Below are positions 14,314 through 24,510 of a DNA stretch of 57,189 bases, piece after piece (the stretch's first letter is position 1; every line of letters starts with the position of its first letter). The notes beneath the pieces were generated by a model. That model was given only the letters and a program-made list of their open reading frames with translations. It had not been told where the DNA came from and did not search any database. The stretch is from Bacteroidales bacterium (GTDB lineage: Bacteria > Bacteroidota > Bacteroidia > Bacteroidales > Muribaculaceae): positions 1-57,189 of the forward strand of contig SFEA01000013.1 in assembly GCA_004557385.1 (NCBI GenBank). The letters are read 5' to 3'. Position numbers and translations under genes: made by a program.

Positions 14314-16387
14314 CAAGAAAAACATCATTTTCAGGTTTGAAGTGGCAATAGCAAGTATGCTTGTCTTCGCCATCCTGATTGTTCTGGAGCTGACACGAAC
14401 AACCGTGGTGATGAGCGACAAGTGGAACGCAAAAGCCGAGAGCCTGATTAACACCGAAGGCACCATAGTGCCACAGCGCGGCGACATCTACAGCGACAAC
14501 GGAAGCATTCTTGCTGCCAACATCACCTTCTTCAACGCCTGCATCGACTTTAAAGCTGAGGGGCTTAAGGTGGATTCACTAAAGAAAATGTTGCCCGCAC
14601 TCTGCGACAGCTTAGCACACTTCCGCCCTGGGAAAACAAAAAATGAATGGAAAAACGAAATTGAAAAACAACTGCAAACACGCCGAAGCCGAGCATTCAC
14701 ATTGTTCACAAAACTCACCGACAACGATGTGAATCGCCTGCGCACTTTCCCGTTTCTGAACATGAAAAAACGCCACACGGGATTCTACACCACCACGTCG
14801 AACTTGCGCGCCAAGCCATTTGGCTCGATGGCTGCACGAAGCATAGGCAACGTGGGCGAGAACGACAAAGGCGAAATACACGGCCGCTCGGGGCTTGAGA
14901 TGGCTCTCGACAGCTATCTCTACGGCACACCGGGCGTGTCGGAAAAAGTGCAAGTAACTTCCGGTATGGCTAAAATCGTAAAGACACCTGCCGTGCCGGG
15001 ATATAACATCACCACCACCATCAACGTGGCGCTGCAAGACGTCGTGGAAGAGCAGCTGCTGAACGTGCTCACCGAGGTGAACGCCGAATGGGGCTCGTGC
15101 GTGCTCATGGAGGTTGCCACCGGCGAAATCAAAGCCATCAGCAATCTGGAGTGGAACGCCAAAGAAAACGCCTACGTTGAAGGTGTTAACCACGCCGTGC
15201 TGGGCTACGAGCCTGGCTCGGTGATGAAACCCATATCGATGATGATTGCCCTTGAGGACGGACTGGTGAACGACATCAATCAGCCAATCGTCACCGGACG
15301 CTCGGTGATGTATGAAGGCCGTGCCATCACCGACCCTCACGGAGGCGCCGCCCTATCGCCAAGGCAAATCATCGAGACATCGTCGAACATAGGCATGTCG
15401 AAAATCATCACTTCGGGATTCTCGAAGGACAAGGGATATGCACTGCATCCCGGCAAGTTTCGCGACCGCCTCGAGGAACTCGGCTTCTTTGAGCCGTTCA
15501 ACACCGGCATCGCCGGCGAACGTGTGCCCACCGTGAGGCGCCTGGGCGAAACACGCGCCGACCGCGTTGCCCTCACACGCATGTGCTACGGCTACTCCAC
15601 TCTCCTGCCGCCGTTGCGCACCTTGGCTATGTATAACGCCATTGCCAACAACGGCCACTATGTGCGCCCGCATTTGGTGAAGAAATTTTCGCGCGTGGGC
15701 GAGCCTGACTCGATTGTGCCGGTGACATACATACGCCGACAGGTGTGCGACTCAATCAACGCTGCCAAACTACGCACCATGCTGCACGACGTGGTGTGGG
15801 GCGACCATGGCACCGCACGCTCGCTCAAGGATAACGAAGTGGAACTGGCTGGAAAAACCGGCACCTGCTACGTCACCGAAGTCGGCGCCGACAAAAAGGT
15901 GCGTTACAACAACCAGTTGCGACGCCTTGCCTTCTGCGGATTCTTCCCCTACGAGAAACCAAAATACTCGTGCATTGTGCTCATGAAAAGCTCATTTCGC
16001 AGCGCTGCCGGCAGCAGCGGACGCGTGATGCTGCAAGTGGCGAAGAAGATGTATGCTCACGGCATGTTGGGCACCGATATGCCCATCACCAAGAACGAAA
16101 AAGCCTCTATGCCAGTTATCTACGCCTCCGAGCGCCTCAACCTGCACAAACGCGTGAGCCAAAACCTCGGCGTTGCCAAAGCCAAAGCATTTGCCACGCC
16201 CAAAGAAACCAAAAACGGTGGCGTGCCTAACGTGAAAGGATTGAGCGCCCGCGAAGCCATCGAACGACTGGAAAATGCCGGGTTGGTGGTTGCCATCAAC
16301 GGCGCGGGCTACGTGGCGCAACAAAGCATTGCCGCCGGCTCAGCCTATCATCGCGGACAACAAGTGATTTTGAATTTGCAACAATAA
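14300..16387 (+). CDS. ftsI: Septal penicillin-binding protein (FtsI/PBP3) with PASTA domain
   Basis: This 695-residue transpeptidase cross-links septal peptidoglycan. A membrane anchor lies at about 12-34, a PBP dimer domain at about 55-235, and the transpeptidase domain carries Ser307-x-x-Lys310 (GSVMK), Ser361-Ser-Asn363 and Lys519-Thr-Gly521. A C-terminal PASTA domain spans about 637-695 (VPNVKGLSAREAIERLENAG), as is usual for Bacteroidota FtsI. All catalytic residues are present. It overlaps the FtsL-like gene by 14 bases and precedes murE by 25 bases. Confidence 0.96.
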   Translation: MKQNNKKNIIFRFEVAIASMLVFAILIVLELTRTTVVMSDKWNAKAESLINTEGTIVPQRGDIYSDNGSILAANITFFNACIDFKAEGLKVDSLKKMLPALCDSLAHFRPGKTKNEWKNEIEKQLQTRRSRAFTLFTKLTDNDVNRLRTFPFLNMKKRHTGFYTTTSNLRAKPFGSMAARSIGNVGENDKGEIHGRSGLEMALDSYLYGTPGVSEKVQVTSGMAKIVKTPAVPGYNITTTINVALQDVVEEQLLNVLTEVNAEWGSCVLMEVATGEIKAISNLEWNAKENAYVEGVNHAVLGYEPGSVMKPISMMIALEDGLVNDINQPIVTGRSVMYEGRAITDPHGGAALSPRQIIETSSNIGMSKIITSGFSKDKGYALHPGKFRDRLEELGFFEPFNTGIAGERVPTVRRLGETRADRVALTRMCYGYSTLLPPLRTLAMYNAIANNGHYVRPHLVKKFSRVGEPDSIVPVTYIRRQVCDSINAAKLRTMLHDVVWGDHGTARSLKDNEVELAGKTGTCYVTEVGADKKVRYNNQLRRLAFCGFFPYEKPKYSCIVLMKSSFRSAAGSSGRVMLQVAKKMYAHGMLGTDMPITKNEKASMPVIYASERLNLHKRVSQNLGVAKAKAFATPKETKNGGVPNVKGLSAREAIERLENAGLVVAINGAGYVAQQSIAAGSAYHRGQQVILNLQQ

Positions 16388-16412
16388 ACGTAACTTTTTT
16401 CATACGACAAAA

Positions 16413-17879
16413 ATGGAAAAAACATTAAAACAAATAATAAGCAGCATCAAGCCACTCAACATTGTGGGCGACACCAACGTGACAATAACCGGCGTTGAAT
16501 GCGACAGCCGCAAGGTGGCTAAAGGCATGCTGTTTGTGGCTGTGAACGGCGTGGCGGTCGACGCCCACCAGTTCATTCCTGCAGTGACAGCTGCCGGAGC
16601 CGCTGCCGTGGTGTGCGAGCATCTGCCCGAGGCACTTGCCCAAGGTGTGACATACGTGGTGGTGGAAAACAGCACTGTGGCACTGCCATACATAGCCGGC
16701 GAATGGTACGACCACCCATCGCAACACCTCACCTTAGTGGGCGTGACCGGCACCAACGGAAAAACCACCACTGCCACCTTGCTCTATGAGATGGCTGAAA
16801 TGATGGGATATAAAGCCGGATTGCTGTCGACAGTGCGCAACATCATTCACCAGACCGTGCACGACGCCAAGCAAACCACCCCCGACCCGCTAACCCTCAA
16901 CCAACTGCTGCACCAAATGGTGCAAGAGGGCTGCGAATACGCATTCATGGAGGTGAGCAGCCACTCGTGTGTGCAACACCGCATCGACGGTCTGCACTTT
17001 AAGGGCGGATTGTTCACCAACCTCACACGCGACCACCTCGACTTCCACAAGACTGTGGACAACTACATACGCGCCAAGAAATCGTTCTTCGACGGGCTTC
17101 AAGCCGATGCATTTGCCATTACCAACATCGACGACAAGCAGGGCTTGATGATGACACAAAACACCAAGGCGCAAGTGCGCACCTACTCGCTGCGCGCCCT
17201 CGCCGACTTTAAATGCCGCATCGTGGAGAGCCGCCTCAACGGCACCTCGCTAAACATCAACGGCCACGACATCGAGGTGATGTTCACCGGCAAATTCAAT
17301 GCCTACAACCTCACCGCTGTCTACGGCGCCTGCCTGATGATGGGCTGGAACCCCGACGACGTGTTGGTGAAGATGAGCATGCTGGTGCCCGTGGCTGGGC
17401 GTTTCCAAACCTTCCTGTCGCCTAAGGGCTACACCGCCGTGGTCGACTATGCCCACACCCCCGACGCCATAGTGAACGTGCTAGCAAGCATCAAAGAGGT
17501 GATTGGCAACAAAGGCGAAATAATCACCGTGGTGGGCTGCGGAGGCAACCGCGACGCCGGCAAACGCCCCATCATGGCACGCGAAGCCGCTGCCCGTAGC
17601 AACCGCCTGATTCTCACCAGCGACAACCCTCGCTTCGAGGAACCCGAAGCCATTCTTGCCGACATGCAAGCCGGACTCGACGACGAGGCGCGACGCAACA
17701 CGCTCACCATCACCGACCGCCGCGAAGCCATTCGCGTGGCTTGCCAACTGGCTCATCCAGGCGACGTGGTGCTTGTGGCAGGCAAAGGCCACGAAGACTA
17801 TCAGGAAGTGAAAGGCGTTAAGCACCACTTCGACGACCGCGAAGTGATTGCCGACATCTTTGCCGGCGAAAAGGCATAA
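16413..17879 (+). CDS. murE: UDP-MurNAc-tripeptide ligase MurE (meso-diaminopimelate type)
   Basis: This 488-residue Mur ligase adds the third stem amino acid to UDP-MurNAc-Ala-Glu. The ATP loop GVTGTNGKTTT lies at about 110-120, with the central EVSSHSC region and a C-terminal GCGGNRDAGKRP. The DNPR motif (Asp404-Arg407) is the signature of enzymes that use meso-diaminopimelate rather than lysine, so the wall is predicted to be of the DAP type. It is cytoplasmic. It lies between ftsI and mraY, with a 55-base gap to the latter. Confidence 0.96.
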   Translation: MEKTLKQIISSIKPLNIVGDTNVTITGVECDSRKVAKGMLFVAVNGVAVDAHQFIPAVTAAGAAAVVCEHLPEALAQGVTYVVVENSTVALPYIAGEWYDHPSQHLTLVGVTGTNGKTTTATLLYEMAEMMGYKAGLLSTVRNIIHQTVHDAKQTTPDPLTLNQLLHQMVQEGCEYAFMEVSSHSCVQHRIDGLHFKGGLFTNLTRDHLDFHKTVDNYIRAKKSFFDGLQADAFAITNIDDKQGLMMTQNTKAQVRTYSLRALADFKCRIVESRLNGTSLNINGHDIEVMFTGKFNAYNLTAVYGACLMMGWNPDDVLVKMSMLVPVAGRFQTFLSPKGYTAVVDYAHTPDAIVNVLASIKEVIGNKGEIITVVGCGGNRDAGKRPIMAREAAARSNRLILTSDNPRFEEPEAILADMQAGLDDEARRNTLTITDRREAIRVACQLAHPGDVVLVAGKGHEDYQEVKGVKHHFDDREVIADIFAGEKA

Positions 17880-17934
17880 AACGTCAAAATATTAATAAGT
17901 TAACAATTAACAAACAAATAATAACCTAAGCATT

Positions 17935-19197
17935 ATGTTCTACTCGTTATACGAATTGTTGAACAACTACGACATTCCAGGCGCACGACTGATGTCGTAC
18001 ATCAGCTTCCGCTCCGGCGTCGCACTTGTGCTGTCGCTTTTCATTGCCATTGTGTTTGGCCGACGCATCATCAATCGCCTGCAGCTGATGCAGGTGGGCG
18101 AGATTGTGCGCGACCTCGGGCTCGAAGGGCAAATGAGCAAAAAAGGCACACCCACAATGGGCGGCATCATAATCATCATCTCCATTGTGATTCCGTGCCT
18201 GCTTGTTGGCAACCTCACCAACGTGTATATGCTGTTGATGATATTTTCCACCATTTGGCTCGGTTGCCTCGGCTTTGCCGACGACTACCTGAAGCTGGCG
18301 CGCCACAACAAAGACGGCTTGAAGGGCAAATTCAAGATTGTAGGGCAAGTGGGCTTAGGACTTGTTGTGGGCATCACCATGTATCTCAGCCCGGGCATTG
18401 TGATGCGCGAAAATGTTGAAGTGGTGAACCGCGAAAGCAAGGAAGTGGTAATCAGCCACAAGACCACCAACGAAAAAGCCACACAAACCACCATACCGTT
18501 TGTGAAGAACAACAACTTCGACTATGCGTCGTGCACCAAGTGGATGGGCAAGCACGCCCAAACCGGCGGCTGGATACTGTTCATCCTCGTCACCATCTTC
18601 GTAATCACCGCTGTGAGCAACGGCGCCAACCTCACCGACGGGCTCGACGGCTTGTGCACCGGCACCTCGGCTGTGATTGGCGTGGCGCTTGCCATAATGT
18701 GCTATCTGGGCGGCAACGTGATATATTCGAGCTACCTCAACATCATGTACATCCCCAACAGTGCCGAGTTGGTGGTGTTTGCCGCCGCATTCATCGGAGC
18801 AACCATCGGGTTCCTTTGGTATAACTCCTTCCCGGCACAAGTGTTCATGGGCGACACCGGCAGCCTAACGCTGGGCGGAATAATCGCCGTGTTTGCCATA
18901 CTCATCCGCAAAGAGCTGCTCATTCCTTTGCTGTGTGCAATATTCTTTGTGGAGGACCTCTCGGTGATGATTCAGGTGGCTTACTTCAAATACACCAAAA
19001 AGCGCCTCGGCGAAGGCAAGCGAATCTTCAAGATGACGCCGCTGCACCACCACTTCCAGAAACCCGGAAATGCCGGCATCGAAGCAATCATTCAGCGACC
19101 CATTCAGCCAATACCCGAATCGAAGATTGTAATGCGGTTCACACTAATTGCCATCTTCCTCGCAGCAATCACGTTTGTGACGCTGAAGATTCGCTGA
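17935..19197 (+). CDS. mraY: Phospho-MurNAc-pentapeptide transferase MraY
   Basis: This 420-residue inner membrane enzyme makes lipid I from UDP-MurNAc-pentapeptide and undecaprenyl phosphate. It has about ten membrane helices, the catalytic pair Asp116-Asp117 (ADDYLKL), the NLTDGLDGL motif and the FMGDTGSL and HHHFQ loops. It is about 50-60 residues longer than the Escherichia coli protein because of a charged insertion around residues 160-205, a feature I associate with Bacteroidota MraY. Gaps of 55 and 74 bases separate it from murE and murD. Confidence 0.96.
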   Translation: MFYSLYELLNNYDIPGARLMSYISFRSGVALVLSLFIAIVFGRRIINRLQLMQVGEIVRDLGLEGQMSKKGTPTMGGIIIIISIVIPCLLVGNLTNVYMLLMIFSTIWLGCLGFADDYLKLARHNKDGLKGKFKIVGQVGLGLVVGITMYLSPGIVMRENVEVVNRESKEVVISHKTTNEKATQTTIPFVKNNNFDYASCTKWMGKHAQTGGWILFILVTIFVITAVSNGANLTDGLDGLCTGTSAVIGVALAIMCYLGGNVIYSSYLNIMYIPNSAELVVFAAAFIGATIGFLWYNSFPAQVFMGDTGSLTLGGIIAVFAILIRKELLIPLLCAIFFVEDLSVMIQVAYFKYTKKRLGEGKRIFKMTPLHHHFQKPGNAGIEAIIQRPIQPIPESKIVMRFTLIAIFLAAITFVTLKIR

Positions 19198-19271
19198 CAA
19201 TAACGTCATTTCACTAAAGAGAATAAAAAAAACCTACCTCAAAATAAGAAACAAATAAATATTACGCGATT

Positions 19272-20609
19272 ATGAAAAGAATAGTAGTATTAGGCGGCGG
19301 AGAAAGCGGTACGGGTGCCGCTGTGCTCGCCAAGACAAAGGGCTTTGAAGTATGGCTTAGCGACATGGGAGCCATCAAGGACAAATACAAAGCGCTTCTT
19401 AACAACTACGGCATTGAGTGGGAAGAAAAACAACACACCGAAGAGAAAATACTCTCTGCCGACGAGGTAATCAAGAGCCCGGGCATACCCGACAAGGCTC
19501 CAATCATGCAAAAGATTCACTCCAAAAACATCCCAGTGATTTCGGAGATTGAGTTTGCCGGCCGTTACACCGACGCCAAGATGGTGTGCATCACCGGCAG
19601 CAACGGCAAAACCACCACCACGCTGCTCACCTATCACATCCTGCAAAGCGCAGGGCTTAACGTGGGTTTGGCTGGAAACGTGGGCAAAAGCCTCGCCCTG
19701 CAGGTTGCCACCGAACACCACGATGTGTATGTGATTGAATTGAGCAGTTTCCAACTCGACAACATGTATGAGTTCAAGGCTAACGTGGCTGTGATTATGA
19801 ACATCACCCCCGACCACCTCGACCGCTACGACTATAAGATGGAGAACTATGTGGCAGCCAAGTTCCGCATCACTCAGAACCAAACCAGCGAGGACTCGTT
19901 TGTATTCTGGCAGGACGACCCAATCATTGCCGCCCAGCTAAGGACGCTCAAGACCGAAGCACGCATGCTGCCCTTCAGCGAGCACGACACCCACGAAGCC
20001 GCTGCATACATCCGCGACGGCAAGATGGTGGTTGACGCCGGCAACGGCGAGTGGGAAATAAGCCGCGACAAACTGTCACTGAAAGGCTTGCACAACCTCT
20101 ACAACTCAATGGCAGCCGCCCTGTCCGCATCGATTCTCGATATCAAGAAAGATGCCATACGCAAGGCGCTTGCCGACTTCCAATCGGTTGAGCACCGCCT
20201 GGAATACGTCGACACCGTGCGCGGCGTGCGATACATCAACGACTCGAAAGCCACCAACGTAAACAGCACCTGGTATGCCCTCGAAAGCATGACCCAACCC
20301 ACCGTGCTGATTCTGGGAGGCAAGGACAAAGGCAACGACTACAGCGAAATCGAGCAATTCGTGAAGCAGAAAGTGAAAGCCATTGTGTGCCTCGGCGTTG
20401 ACAACACCAAGCTGCACAACTTCTTCGACGGCAAAGTGCCGACAATCACCGACGCCGGCAGCATGAGCGAAGCTGTTGAAAAGTGCTCGCAACTGGCAGC
20501 CGAAGGCGACGTGGTGCTGCTATCGCCCTGCTGCGCCAGCTTCGACCTCTTTAAGAGCTACGAGGACCGCGGCGAACAGTTCAAGGCTTGCGTGAAGAAT
20601 CTCAAATAA
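19272..20609 (+). CDS. murD: UDP-MurNAc-alanine:D-glutamate ligase MurD
   Basis: This 445-residue ligase adds D-glutamate to UDP-MurNAc-L-alanine in the cytoplasm. An N-terminal Rossmann-like part (VVLGGGESGTGAA, 5-17), the ATP loop GSNGKTTTT (109-117), the NITPDHLDRY segment and the C-terminal NDSKATN and GGKDKGNDY motifs are in the expected order. Length is typical. It lies between mraY and ftsW and precedes ftsW by 37 bases. Confidence 0.96.
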   Translation: MKRIVVLGGGESGTGAAVLAKTKGFEVWLSDMGAIKDKYKALLNNYGIEWEEKQHTEEKILSADEVIKSPGIPDKAPIMQKIHSKNIPVISEIEFAGRYTDAKMVCITGSNGKTTTTLLTYHILQSAGLNVGLAGNVGKSLALQVATEHHDVYVIELSSFQLDNMYEFKANVAVIMNITPDHLDRYDYKMENYVAAKFRITQNQTSEDSFVFWQDDPIIAAQLRTLKTEARMLPFSEHDTHEAAAYIRDGKMVVDAGNGEWEISRDKLSLKGLHNLYNSMAAALSASILDIKKDAIRKALADFQSVEHRLEYVDTVRGVRYINDSKATNVNSTWYALESMTQPTVLILGGKDKGNDYSEIEQFVKQKVKAIVCLGVDNTKLHNFFDGKVPTITDAGSMSEAVEKCSQLAAEGDVVLLSPCCASFDLFKSYEDRGEQFKACVKNLK

Positions 20610-20646
20610 CCCAACCGTCACTAACACTTAACCACAACCGAACAAT

Positions 20647-21978
20647 ATGGCTCAAACCAACATACAAATCGAAGAAGAAACCGTGCAAAGCGGCGACCGC
20701 TGGATATGGGGCATCTACATTGCCCTATGCCTGCTTTCGGTGGTTGAATCGTATGCCGCGCTTAGCCAAGTGGTGGGCAAACAGGGGCTATACATACCTC
20801 TGCTCAAGCACTGCGGGCTGCTCGGATTTGGGTTTCTCATACTTTGGGTGACACAACGCCTGCACTACACCAAATTCATATTTTTCATCAAGGTGTTTGC
20901 CGTGCTGGTGTTAATAAGCGTTGTGTCGGTGCAATGGGTGGGTAGCACCATCAACGGTGCGCAACGCGTGATTCAGCTGCCCGGATTCACCCTGCAGCCA
21001 GCCGAATTGGCTAAACTGGCAATTGCTACAATCATACCGCTGATTGTGTCGCGCAACCAAATCTCCAACGGCGTGACCATGAAAGGTGCCATCATTGCCG
21101 TCACCGTAGTGTGCGCATACGCGGCTTTCCTATTGGGGCAAGGCTTAACCAACACCCTGCTGCTCATGTTCACCAGTGTGGTGATTATGTGGGTGGGCGG
21201 CATAAAGGTACGCCAGCTGGTGATGGTGTTTGCTGTGTATCTGGTGTTTGGTATGGGCTATTACATGATAATGAAGAACAACCAAAACAAGCAACGTCGT
21301 GCCGAAATCGAGCAATTGGCATCGAGCGGCGCCGACGTGAGTGAGCTGCAAGCCTACGACGACGATGACGCCAACCCCGGACGTTCGTCAACCTGGACGA
21401 ACCGCATCGAGCGCTGGAAAACCAACCACGACTCGCTGGTGTATATGCCCAAGACCGCCAAAAACGAGCAGGAAATGTATGCTCACATGGCACAAGCCCA
21501 CGGCGGAATTTGCGGCGTTGGCCCCGGCAACTCGCGCGAATGCAGCCGACTGCCGCTGGCTTTCTCCGACTATATCTACTCAATCATCGTTGAAGAAACC
21601 GGGCTCATTGGCGGCTTGTTTGTGATGATTCTCTACCTGTGGCTGCTCATTCGCGCCGGGCTCATTGCCAGCCGCTGCGCAAGGGCGTTCCCTGCACTGC
21701 TCATCATGGGTATGGCGGTGATGATTACGTTCCAGGCACTGGTGCACATGGCAATCAACACAGGGCTGTTCCCCGTGTCGGGTCAGTCGCTGCCGCTCAT
21801 CTCCGAGGGCGGAACATCGGTGCTGGTGGTGAGCGCCGCATTTGGCATTATGCTCAGCGTGAGCCGTCATGCCAGTCAAAACACCATCGACAAAATGAAA
21901 AAGAAAGATTTGGAGAATCTGCCCAAAGAGGAACAGGCTCCTAACCCAATGCAAATTATCATCAACAATGAACAATAA
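20647..21978 (+). CDS. ftsW: Septal peptidoglycan glycosyltransferase FtsW (SEDS)
   Basis: This 443-residue SEDS protein polymerises lipid II at the septum together with FtsI. It has about ten membrane helices with a periplasmic loop at about 205-275 that is rich in charged residues (TKSSTWTNRIERWK-like region). The SEDS signatures are GFTLQPAELAKL near residue 115 and NTGLFPVSGQSLPLISEGGTS near the C-terminus (VSGQSLPLISEGG). It overlaps murG by 11 bases, so the two are probably translationally coupled. Confidence 0.95.
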   Translation: MAQTNIQIEEETVQSGDRWIWGIYIALCLLSVVESYAALSQVVGKQGLYIPLLKHCGLLGFGFLILWVTQRLHYTKFIFFIKVFAVLVLISVVSVQWVGSTINGAQRVIQLPGFTLQPAELAKLAIATIIPLIVSRNQISNGVTMKGAIIAVTVVCAYAAFLLGQGLTNTLLLMFTSVVIMWVGGIKVRQLVMVFAVYLVFGMGYYMIMKNNQNKQRRAEIEQLASSGADVSELQAYDDDDANPGRSSTWTNRIERWKTNHDSLVYMPKTAKNEQEMYAHMAQAHGGICGVGPGNSRECSRLPLAFSDYIYSIIVEETGLIGGLFVMILYLWLLIRAGLIASRCARAFPALLIMGMAVMITFQALVHMAINTGLFPVSGQSLPLISEGGTSVLVVSAAFGIMLSVSRHASQNTIDKMKKKDLENLPKEEQAPNPMQIIINNEQ

Positions 21979-23089
21979 CACTAAACAACTCAACATTCTC
22001 GTGAGCGGAGGTGGCACCGGTGGCCACATATTCCCCGCCCTGTCGATTGCCGGCGAAATACGCCGCCGCTACCCCGATGCCAACATCTTGTTTGTGGGCG
22101 CCGAGGGCCGTATGGAAATGGAAAAAGTGCCAGCTGCAGGCTACCGCATCATCGGTCTGCCCGTGTATGGCTTCAATCGCAAGAATCTGTTCAAGAATGT
22201 GAAAGTGATGTTTCAGCTGCTCAAGAGCATGCGCATGGCAAAGCAGATTCTCAATGAATTCAAGCCCGACATAGCCATCGGCGTGGGCGGCTACGCCAGC
22301 GGACCCATGCTCAAGGCTGCACAAAAGGCAGGCATACCCACACTGCTGCAGGAGCAAAACTCCTATGCAGGTGTCACCAACAAACTGCTTGCCAAGGGCG
22401 CCACAAGCATCTGCGTGGCTTACGACGGCATGGACCGCTTCTTCCCCGCCGACAAGATTGTGATGACCGGCAACCCTGTGCGCGCCGCGCTGCTGCAATG
22501 CACCGCCTCGCGCGACGAAGCGGTGAAGGCGTTCGGCCTCGACCCTGCCAAGCGCACCATCCTCATCATTGGCGGCAGCCTTGGCGCACGCACCGTCAAC
22601 AACAGCATCATTGGCGGCTTGAAGGCTATCGGTGCCAAAGCCGATGAGGTGCAGGTGATTTGGCAATCGGGCAAAATCTACGACGAAAACTGCCGTAAAG
22701 CCCTCGCTGAATCGGGCGTGAAAAACGTGATTCAACAAGCATTCATCACCAATATGGACATGGCTTATCGCGCTGCCGACTTGGTGGTGTCGCGCGCCGG
22801 CGCCAGCAGCATCTCCGAGCTGCAACTACTGGGCAAACCGTCGATTTTGGTGCCTTCGCCAAATGTTGCCGAGGACCATCAAACCAAAAACGCACTTGCT
22901 CTTGCCCACCGCAATGCTGCCATCATGGTCACCGACGCCGATGCGCCTACTACTCTTGTCGACACCATGCTCGACACAGTGATGCAAACCGAGCGCCTCA
23001 ACACCATTGCAACCAACGTGAAAGCCATGGCGTTGAACAACGCCGCCGAAAAAATTGTGGACAAAGTGATGGAAATCATCAATCAATAA
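21968..23089 (+). CDS. murG: UDP-GlcNAc transferase MurG (lipid II synthase)
   Basis: This 373-residue GT28 enzyme adds GlcNAc to lipid I at the cytoplasmic membrane face. The N-terminal glycine-rich loop SGGGTGGHIFPALSIA begins at about residue 13, IGVGGYASGPMLKAA follows in the N-domain, and the C-domain carries GGSLGARTVN and the donor-binding SRAGASSISELQ and GKPSILVPSPN. Length is normal. It overlaps the end of ftsW and is followed by 37 bases to murC. Confidence 0.96.
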   Translation: MNNNTKQLNILVSGGGTGGHIFPALSIAGEIRRRYPDANILFVGAEGRMEMEKVPAAGYRIIGLPVYGFNRKNLFKNVKVMFQLLKSMRMAKQILNEFKPDIAIGVGGYASGPMLKAAQKAGIPTLLQEQNSYAGVTNKLLAKGATSICVAYDGMDRFFPADKIVMTGNPVRAALLQCTASRDEAVKAFGLDPAKRTILIIGGSLGARTVNNSIIGGLKAIGAKADEVQVIWQSGKIYDENCRKALAESGVKNVIQQAFITNMDMAYRAADLVVSRAGASSISELQLLGKPSILVPSPNVAEDHQTKNALALAHRNAAIMVTDADAPTTLVDTMLDTVMQTERLNTIATNVKAMALNNAAEKIVDKVMEIINQ

Positions 23090-23126
23090 ATATCCTTTGT
23101 TATTAATCAATTAAAAAACGAGCACA

Positions 23127-24509
23127 ATGAACAATTACAAATCGCTATATTTTGTTGGAGCAGGCGGCATAGGCATGGCAAACCTCGAACGCTACTTCAT
23201 TGCCAACGGCTATAAAGTGGCAGGCTACGACCGCACGCCCAGCGAACTCACCCACGCCCTCGAAAGCGAAGGCGTGAGCATCGTCTACGACGAAGACCCT
23301 GCTCTCATCCCCGACTATTGCCGCGACGCTGCCACCACGCTGGTGGTTTACACCCCTGCCGTGCCGGCTTCGCACGCCGGTTTGATGTGGTTTCGCAACA
23401 ACGGTTTCCGCGTAATCAAGCGCGCCCAACTGCTCGGCATCATCACTCACAACACCAAGGGGCTGTGCTTTGCCGGCACACACGGCAAGACCACCACATC
23501 GAGCATGGCAGCCCACATACTCAACGTGTCGCCAATTGGCTGCAACGCATTTTTGGGCGGCATACTCAAGAACTACAACAGCAACCTCATCCTCTCCGAC
23601 CATAGCGAATACTCGGTGATTGAAGCCGACGAATTCGACCGCTCGTTCCACCACTTGCTGCCCTATATTGCCGTGGTGACCGCCACCGACCCCGACCACC
23701 TCGACATCTACGGCACCGAGGAGGCTTATCTTGAAAGCTTTGCCCACTTCACTGAGCTAATACGCCCCGACGGAATGCTCATTGTGCACACCGGATTGAA
23801 GCTCAAGCCGCGCGTGGCTGAGGGCGTGAAAACTTACACCTACTCGCGCAACGAAGGCGATTTCCATGCCCAAAACGTGCGCAAAGGCAACGGCGAGATA
23901 GTGTTCGACTTCGTCACCCCTACCGAGGTGATTGCCGACGTTACGCTCGGCGTGCCCGTCGACATCAACATCGAGAATGCCGTTGCTGCCATGGCTGCCT
24001 GCTGGCTGGTGGGTGCCGACCACGACAGCATGCGCAAAGCAATTGCCACTTTCGGCGGAGCTAAACGCCGCTTCGACTTCTGGCTCAAAGAACCGAGTGA
24101 ACACGGCAAAGTGGTGATTGACGACTATGCCCACCACCCCGACGAGCTGCGTGCCAGCATACGCTCGGTGAAGGACCTATATCCCGGAAGACGTCTCACC
24201 GCCATCTTCCAGCCGCACCTCTACACCCGCACCCGCGACTTCGCTCCGCAGTTTGCCGAAGCGCTCTCGCATGCCGACGAGGTGATTCTGCTCGACATCT
24301 ATCCGGCACGCGAGCAACCAATACCCGGTGTCACCTCCGAGATAATATTCAAGGACATCACTTGCAGCAAGAAAACACTCATCAACAAGAGCCAGCTGCT
24401 CGACACCATCCGCGCCGGCAGATACGACATCCTGCTCACCGTGGGCGCCGGCGACGTGTGCAACTTCTTGCCAGAAATTTGCGAAATAATTAAACAACAA
24501 ACTAACTGA
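23127..24509 (+). CDS. murC: UDP-MurNAc:L-alanine ligase MurC
   Basis: This 460-residue ligase starts the peptide stem by adding L-alanine to UDP-MurNAc. It shows the N-terminal GAGGIGMANL loop (11-20), the ATP loop GTHGKTTTSSM (117-127), EADEFDRSF and the C-terminal YAHHPDE and FQPHLYTRT motifs. The protein is cytoplasmic. The stop is followed after one base by the GTG start of ftsQ, so coupled translation is likely. Confidence 0.96.
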   Translation: MNNYKSLYFVGAGGIGMANLERYFIANGYKVAGYDRTPSELTHALESEGVSIVYDEDPALIPDYCRDAATTLVVYTPAVPASHAGLMWFRNNGFRVIKRAQLLGIITHNTKGLCFAGTHGKTTTSSMAAHILNVSPIGCNAFLGGILKNYNSNLILSDHSEYSVIEADEFDRSFHHLLPYIAVVTATDPDHLDIYGTEEAYLESFAHFTELIRPDGMLIVHTGLKLKPRVAEGVKTYTYSRNEGDFHAQNVRKGNGEIVFDFVTPTEVIADVTLGVPVDINIENAVAAMAACWLVGADHDSMRKAIATFGGAKRRFDFWLKEPSEHGKVVIDDYAHHPDELRASIRSVKDLYPGRRLTAIFQPHLYTRTRDFAPQFAEALSHADEVILLDIYPAREQPIPGVTSEIIFKDITCSKKTLINKSQLLDTIRAGRYDILLTVGAGDVCNFLPEICEIIKQQTN

Positions 24510-24510
24510 C

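Noticed and set aside
14612..15340. Long antisense frames within ftsI and other GC-rich genes
   Set aside because: They are His/Ala/Val-rich shadows that follow from codon bias on the coding strand.
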